A stretch of DNA of 64,000 nucleotides, taken from the NCBI GenBank assembly GCA_947359465.1, contig OX375877.1, positions 24,191,235-24,255,234 on the forward strand, given 5' to 3'. Below the pieces are notes generated by a model that was not told the DNA's origin, searched no databases, and saw only the letters and a list, made by a program, of their open reading frames with translations. Positions 58,720 through 64,000 of this stretch are shown one piece after another (the first letter of the stretch is position 1; every line of letters starts with the position of its first letter). Source of the stretch: Metellina segmentata (Eukaryota > Arthropoda > Arachnida > Araneae > Tetragnathidae). Made by a program: the position numbers and the translations under genes.

Positions 58720-59535
58720 AGTTTATTAATATTCATTTTCACTACTTCAAATGTACAAGTAAACATCTTCATAGTATGGGTCTTGCAATGTTTCAACTAA
58801 AGGTAAAAAATATTTTACTTTTACAGGTTTCTTCTTAATTTTTTTCTTACATAAAAACATGCTTTAAGAAATAAAAATGCTAAATGTCTTAATTGTAAAT
58901 TGAAAATAATTATTTTTTGTAATCTGCATTTAAAATTTTTTAATAATACCGAATTTATATGTTCAATCGTATTTTTTCAAAATCATTATTAAAATATGTG
59001 TAATAGTATCTAATTTTTGTGTAAAAGCATCTTAATATTTGTAAATCTAAAAAATTGAATCACTAAATTTTAGCCAAATTTATTTAAAAAAAATTATACG
59101 ACTAGGAAATAATAATTAAAAAATAATATATGGTTTAGATTTCAATACAATTATAACTTCTTCAAATGTACAAGGAGTCATCTGCGTTTCTACTCATTTG
59201 TTAAGGTCATCAAATCTTGTAAGTTTAATTAACTTTGTTCCATGTTTCTTTGTTTAATCAACTTACTTCTGTAAGTACCATGTTGTACTTCTGTGGTATA
59301 TGGGTGAGTTTTCTTTAGTTCAATTAGAAAAAAATTTACAAGGAAACATGTTCATAGTATGGGTTTTTGCAAAGTTTTTAAATAAAATAAAATTTAAAAA
59401 AAATTTGTATTTTTACTTAAATGTACAGTATTTAAAAATAAATCTGCAGTAAAATATGTGCTATAGCATCTAATGTATAATTAGTGTTTAAGTGAAAGCA
59501 TCTAAATTAGAAAACATAAATATTTATAGCAAATA
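58720..59535. repeat. Internal diverged duplication in right arm
   Basis: Mirror of 50940-51750. The 58060-59796 interval holds no supported gene. Confidence 0.5.
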
Positions 59536-59796
59536 AAATTTCATTTCAGATCTTGCATTAAAAAAAAGACACAATTTATAAAATTAGTATTTAATTTAAA
59601 AAATAAATCCAGAATACAGTGTATGCGGTAAGACACGCATAAAAGTTTCTTTAAAATAACAATAAGATGTAAGTATAAAAAATAATATTCACAAGGGCAT
59701 AAATATTAATTGTAACGTTTTCCAAATATCGTTTAGTGTACATTCCTATTTACACTGTGTTCCAGTTCAGGGGTTCATATGGGGATTATCACTAAT

Positions 59797-60432
59797 TTAT
59801 ACAATAATTTTTCGAAACGTTAAGTTAATTCTAGGGCATAATGCATTTCCACGGGGCAAGCTGTGTAACCAAAATTTGTTGGTTGGATAAATCATTAAAA
59901 GTAAACTTCCATTTTCCAGAACAATTTTTAACGAGTTGTAATTCTTTCTAGAAAACACAAACTGTCTTTTTTGTCCAAATGAAACAGACGCTATGGGTGC
60001 ATTATGATCCAAGTCCTTCTCGTTGTCTTTATGTGCACCTATACAGTCCTTACCATCTTTATAACGGTTTACCAACACAAAATTAAATCCTGCATCAATT
60101 ATTCGTTCCACTTCACCCTTTATTTCCAACAGTAAAGGAGACCAGGGCTTGGCTGCAATACAAGATCCACTAAAGGTATAGCTTATACCTTCGTCTCCGT
60201 ATGCTACAAGTTGTCGAGGCACAGTATGTTTCTTACCGTAAATTTCTATAGTAGTTTCCTCTTTCTTTAAATACGTTAATTCGTTTACCAATCGACGGAA
60301 ATATTACCAACCAACACAATCTGCAAACAATTTACCATATTCATAGTATAAAGAATCTTTACAGTATTTCTGAAAACACTGTTCTTTGTCTGTTCGAATT
60401 TTCATTGCAGGTCTAATATCACTAGAATTCAT
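59797..60432 (-). pseudogene. ALKBH2-like dioxygenase with in-frame stop (right copy)
   Basis: Mirror of 50043-50678 with the same protein and the same TAA after codon 42 (60304-60306). Iron ligands H-x-D and H and the PRINLTFR signature are intact. A shared stop means that it predates the arm duplication, was copied between arms by gene conversion, or is not harmful to expression. Contrast the IAP, whose stop is in one arm only. Confidence 0.85.
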
Positions 60433-60610
60433 GATATATCTAAAAACAGTAGAAGGACAAAAATCCAGAGAAGCAGTTATTCAAAGACCCAAGAAACAAG
60501 TTCAATTATGCTTTTAAAAGCCTCTTAGTTATCAAATAGTATAATCACTTTATTTTGTTTGGTCCCTAACATTTTCAGATACCACAACACGTGTACTTCA
60601 GTAGTTTAAG

Positions 60611-60712
60611 CTAATCTTTAATTTTCTTATGAATCACTTTTATTGATGACTCCTTGTATACGTCCGTTCCTTCTATTTCGCCTACACGTGCAAAAACATA
60701 CTTCTTAGTCAT
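60611..60712 (-). CDS. Short 33-codon ORF upstream of the AlkB gene (right)
   Basis: Mirror of 49763-49864; same reasoning and same low certainty. Confidence 0.25.
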   Translation of the reverse strand: MTKKYVFARVGEIEGTDVYKESSIKVIHKKIKD

Positions 60713-60724
60713 GTGTAATTCTCT

Positions 60725-61645
60725 TATGACGTCATTCACAACGTCACTCCTCGCCTTGTATTCCTCTGCACTTACGTTCGTAGACAAATAGCTGTGATTA
60801 GGTACCTACATGTTCTAACAAGTAATCTGACGTCACAGAATGACCATTCCCAATTAAATAAACATAACCTGTTGCCACTCATCCGTAAAGAAACTTCCAT
60901 ATTCATACAAAAAAAAACACAACTCCATTCCTAGAAAATAGAAATTATTGAAAGTAATAGAAGTAGGAACCCTACATCTCAACTTTACTCCACATGGCGT
61001 CACACCAAAATCTAAGAAAAAAAAATCTCAAGTCCCAGTGACGTCACAATTGGTGTTGCCACTCATCCGTATCAAAGCTTCCATGTAATTCATAAAATTG
61101 AAATTAAAACAACTCACCTCCATTTCTAGAAATAGAAATTATTTAAAGATTGTAGAAGCAGGAATCTGACAACCCAACTTAACTCTGTATGACGTCACAG
61201 TGAAATTTCTGAGAAAAATCGCTAAGTCCCAAACTGAAACCGAAACTAACAGCCCCCGCCTGTTGCCATTCCACAGTAGATAAACTCAAAAGGAACTGAA
61301 ACCCAAAACAAACAACTCAACTCCACTCGACCCTAACGTTTTCATTCAGCAGCAGGACCCCTACACCTCAACTCAAGTCCACACGTCCCATCAAAATCTC
61401 AGAAAAATCCCAAGTCCCAAACTGAAACAGAAACTAACAGCACCGCCTGTTGCCATTCCACAATAGATAAACTATAAAAAACCTGAAACCAGAAGAAAAC
61501 AACTCAACTCCACTCGAACGTAATGTTTTCCCGTAGCAGCAGGACCCTTACACCTCAACTCGACAGTCAATACGTCACTTCCGGTTTGACATGGCGTCAC
61601 ACTATGACGTCACTAAGCCACGCCCCTTTTTGATGACGTCACTGC
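60725..61645 (-). promoter_or_regulatory. Subterminal control region with repeats and TGACGTCA sites (right)
   Basis: Mirror of the left tip: TGACGTCA sites at 60727, 60829, 61040, 61190, 61605 and 61634, the GC-box-like GCCACGCCCC and CACTTCCGG ETS-like site, and the ~180-190-bp tandem units. Confidence 0.6.
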
Positions 61646-61673
61646 CGCCGCATATGTGGGCATGTATACTACT

Positions 61674-61679
61674 GGCGTG
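61674..61679. repeat. Target-site duplication, right (GGCGTG)
   Basis: Identical to 48796-48801. Confidence 0.92.
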
Positions 61680-62280
61680 GTATAGACTGAAAAAGTTCCC
61701 AGATTGGTGTCCTGCGGAATTTCTTGTCAAATTGTTTCCAGCAGTCGGGCTAAATGGTTAACGTTCCGGGATGGTTGCCATCGCGTTTCCTTAACGTCCC
61801 AAATTTGCTCTATGGGAGAGAGATCAGGAGACTAGCTGGCAAAGGAAGTTTTGCGAAAACTTGAAGACAATTCATAGCAACACGTGTCGCGTGCGGCCGG
61901 GCATTATCTTGCTGAAAAGTAAGTCCGGTGTGTCGCAAAAGGAACGGTAACACAACCGGTCGTAGAATGTCGTCTACGTACAGCTGTGCTGTAAGTGTGC
62001 CAGAAATGACTACCAAAGGGTTATCAAAAGATATGGCACCCCAGACCATAACACCCTGTTGTCGGCGCATGTGTGGCGTGTGATAGTAAGGACAGGATCT
62101 CTAAACTGCTCTGGACGTCTGTAGACGGTCTGCGGCTGTCGTCAGGACACAGTTGAAAACGGGACTAGTCACTAATAACGATACGTTCCCAGTCAGCGCC
62201 GTTCCAAGTGGATCGAGACCGACACAACTGCTGAACAACTCCTTCTTGGTGCGTCGAGTATAGCACATTTTCTATGTGCC
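61680..62280 (-). pseudogene. Tc1-like transposase, upstream part (interrupted)
   Basis: On the minus strand, motifs appear in order: a DWERIVISD-like block (first catalytic Asp region) near 62180; RRQQGVMVWGAISFD and YVDDILRPVVLPFL in 61810-62070; TFQQDNARPHATRV (second catalytic Asp); and SPDLSPIEQIWD near 61800. Frameshifts and at least one stop separate them, so it was already dead or has died since. The 3' end continues at 48737-48801 across the Maverick-like insertion. The sequence differs from the Tc1 fossils at 1 and 15.5 kb and is another subfamily. Confidence 0.88.
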
Positions 62281-62284
62281 TACA

Positions 62285-63379
62285 CTAGTAGGAACATGTC
62301 ACTTAGACTACTTTCGTCTCCTGGTATAAAATAAACATTCATCATGTGATTGGTTCACGGGACTGAAGACGTCCATCCATTGATTCAGCATCTGATTGGT
62401 CCGCACGACATAATAGTAGACTGGAGATTTCACCATTTTTACCACCAATCTATAGAAATTCACACACACGTACCTTATCATCAGATGTTATATCTCTAAA
62501 CAAATCAATAAGATATCAAGACGCTCAGTGAGGTCAGTTTTTTACAAAACAGTCACGTGACTGCTAGTCGTCGCATTGATCACATGATCTTGCAAATCCT
62601 CTCAATAGCAACGCTCAGTCTACTCACATTTTCCTCCATGGATACGACAATACCTCGTAATGTCAAACAATCGTCGGATGACGAGGTCAAGACCTGATTT
62701 CTCGTAAAGCTCAGTGTTGATCAAAAACGAGAGTTAACGAAACTTGCTCGAAGCAAAAGGATTTCGATTCTTCTTCTTCACCAACGATAACCTCTTAGAA
62801 GCAACACCACATGGGTGCTGCATAAAGTGGTCATTAATGTGCACGAAACCACATTCACTAATCCCACGCCGCCCCTATTTCACATAAATTTGCCACTCTC
62901 TTTTCCAATCCTCTCTCTGCACAAGGACCAGAAACATAAAACCTCGCCTTGCATTTTCTTTCTTTAAAAGTCTAAACGACGATGTTTTGATACCCGAGCA
63001 CGTTCCCATGTCAAACCCTTCCATTAGAAACATTTATCAAGTCTTCCCGTAAGAGTTCCCCCTCAGATAAAATGGCTCGGCTTTCACCGGCATCTGCAAT
63101 ACATCATCGCAGATTAGACTGGATTTAGGGCATCGAAATTGGTAGGGGGAATGACTTATTGGGCTCTTTGTTTTTCACTTTAAGATGGGTGTTTGAGATG
63201 GCTATTTGATCTGATGAAAAAATATCGAATCATAGTCGATAGTTTGTCTTAATACGCAGTTTCATTTCTTTCATAATGATAGCAGGAATTTGATACGTGT
63301 TTGCAGATCTTCAGTTTGCAGAGTTGGTGTGTTGTTTCTTTCAAAACATGAGTTGCAGTAGCAACTAATTTTACATGTT
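62285..63379. other. Non-repetitive flanking DNA
   Basis: Fairly balanced composition, no supported gene. A 'GATGACGAGGTCAAGACCTG' block near 62677 resembles the MITE interior. Confidence 0.4.
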
Positions 63380-63612
63380 TTAACCCTCCCGATGGTTTTG
63401 ACAAGAAATATAGTCCATTTACATCTGACAAATTAGAAAAGAGACTGGGTGTCTTTTCATCAAGGTATTTCCCGATTGTTTAAGTTGCTCAGATCAAGAT
63501 CTGGTTAGTTTACTTTTAATGACGAGATATCTCGTCCATCAGATCTAGTCAGTTATATTGTTAATTGTGTTTTTCATGAGCTACCACGTAGAGACAACCA
63601 CCAGGAGGATAT
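63380..63612. mobile_element. TTAA-MITE, both ends visible
   Basis: The left end TTAACCCTCCCGATGGTTTTG is inverted at the right end as ACAACCACCAGGAGG (then ATATT where GTTAA is expected). TTAA beside CCCTCC suggests piggyBac-type targeting. The interior has the ATGACGAGATATCTCGTCCA motif. This ~230-bp copy shows what the unexpanded element looks like. Confidence 0.65.
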
Positions 63613-63619
63613 TGGCCTC

Positions 63620-64000
63620 ATTTTTATTAATATCAGTGCTTCTCTCATTGTGTCTCTCTGTCTCCATATCTCTGTCCCTGCCTGTCTCTCTCTCTTTCTC
63701 TATTTGTGTCTCTGTGTCTCTCTTTCTCTCTTTGTGTGTCTCTGTGTCTCTCTTTGTGTGTGTCTCTCTCTATCCATGTGTTTGTATATCTCTCTCTTTC
63801 TCTCTTTGAGTGTCTATCTGTCTCTCTCTATGTGTCTGTATCTCTCTCTTATGTGCCTGTATCTCTCTCTCTTATGTGTCTGTATCTCTCTCTTATGTGT
63901 TTCTCAGTCTCTCTCTCTTTTTATGTCTCTTTGTGTGTGTCTCTCTATATATACGTCTGTATATCTCTCTCTATATATATACGTCTGTATGTCTCTCTCT
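63620..64000. repeat. CT-rich microsatellite (TCTCTG/TCTCTCTC)
   Basis: Long impure array of TCTC, TGTG and TATC motifs running to the window end. The 83-codon frame at 63558-63809 is a translation of it. Confidence 0.95.

Larger units (their letters stand above)
48802..61673. mobile_element. Palindromic Maverick/Polinton-like element, 12,872 bp
   Basis: The termini are 5'-AGTAGTATACATGCCCACAT and its exact inverse. They are flanked by a perfect 6-bp duplication and placed inside a Tc1-like transposase gene whose frame resumes across the insertion. Subterminal tandem repeats and AG/CT ends are typical of Mavericks/Polintons. The inverted repeats take up all but 1,120 bp of the element. Usual core genes (protein-primed DNA polymerase B, RVE integrase, packaging ATPase, cysteine protease, capsid proteins) are not seen, so it cannot move alone. 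The cargo is ALKBH2-like, an orphan 181-aa gene and an IAP, each twice, plus one spacer gene. An alternative class with 6-bp duplications cannot be excluded without homology searches. Confidence 0.85.
55800..61673 (-). repeat. Right inverted arm, 5,874 bp
   Basis: Reverse complement of 48802-54679 with only a few differences (see left arm). It carries the intact IAP. The outer tip ends ...ATGTATACTACT at 61673, directly followed by the GGCGTG duplication. Confidence 0.93.

Noticed and set aside
48802..61673. Palindrome as a pure assembly artefact
   Set aside because: A false join would not create a 6-bp duplication in a recoverable Tc1 frame, arm-specific base changes and indels, and a unique spacer. 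It still deserves long-read confirmation.
48802..61673. Hidden Polinton core genes (polymerase, integrase, ATPase, capsids)
   Set aside because: No open frame long enough or with such motifs is present on either strand; the longest frames are the four cargo genes.
63558..63809. Membrane protein suggested by a Leu/Ser/Val-rich frame
   Set aside because: A translation of the CT-rich microsatellite at the window end.

Overview
The window is gene-poor, AT-rich animal nuclear DNA dominated by mobile elements and tandem repeats. There are no operons, ribosome binding sites or bacterial genes. A tRNA-derived SINE family (core around 9.2, 13.7, 18.0, 31.1 and 40.4 kb), Tc1-like transposase fossils, Helitron ends, a hAT-like element, TTAA-flanked MITEs and long microsatellites all fit an arthropod. 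The SINE body, read as protein, resembles segments I recall from predicted proteins of orb-weaving spiders. 'Spider' is therefore my best guess, not a proven assignment.

Layout. 1-15 kb: Tc1 fossil, degenerate repeats, a 7-copy 115-bp array (6267-7071), TTAA-MITE copies, SINEs, a hAT-like element (12185-12996) and an unassigned 134-codon ORF (14551-14955). 15-33 kb: a second Tc1 fossil, AT microsatellites, ancient tandem arrays, related terminal-inverted-repeat elements at 23-24 and 32-33 kb, and Helitron ends at 25, 29-31 and 31.6-32 kb. 33-48 kb: a 42-bp minisatellite inside a MITE, SINEs, and a run of four different tandem arrays at 42.1-44.4 kb.

The outstanding object is at 48802-61673. 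It is a 12,872-bp element with hallmarks of the Maverick/Polinton (adintovirus) class: 5'-AG...CT-3' termini, a perfect 6-bp target duplication (GGCGTG) and subterminal tandem repeats. It is almost entirely palindromic, with two ~5.88-kb inverted arms (48802-54679 and 55800-61673) around a 1.1-kb spacer. I see none of the usual core genes (protein-primed polymerase, retroviral-type integrase, ATPase, protease, capsids). Each arm carries an ALKBH2-like DNA-repair dioxygenase, an unassigned 181-aa protein and a BIR+RING inhibitor of apoptosis (IAP). The spacer holds one further unassigned, apparently frameshifted gene.

The arms differ at only a handful of positions that I could find. One difference is a nonsense mutation at Trp56 of the left IAP; the right IAP is intact. 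Both ALKBH2-like copies share an in-frame TAA upstream of an intact catalytic core. The element sits inside the transposase ORF of an older Tc1-like transposon, whose reading frame continues exactly across the insertion.

The cargo suggests a virus-like accessory module: blocking of cell death by the IAP and reversal of alkyl damage by AlkB. The genes appear to have their own TATA/CAGT promoters. Whether the element is a defective 'panhandle' genome, a non-autonomous transposon mobilised in trans, or a source of hairpin RNA cannot be decided from sequence alone.
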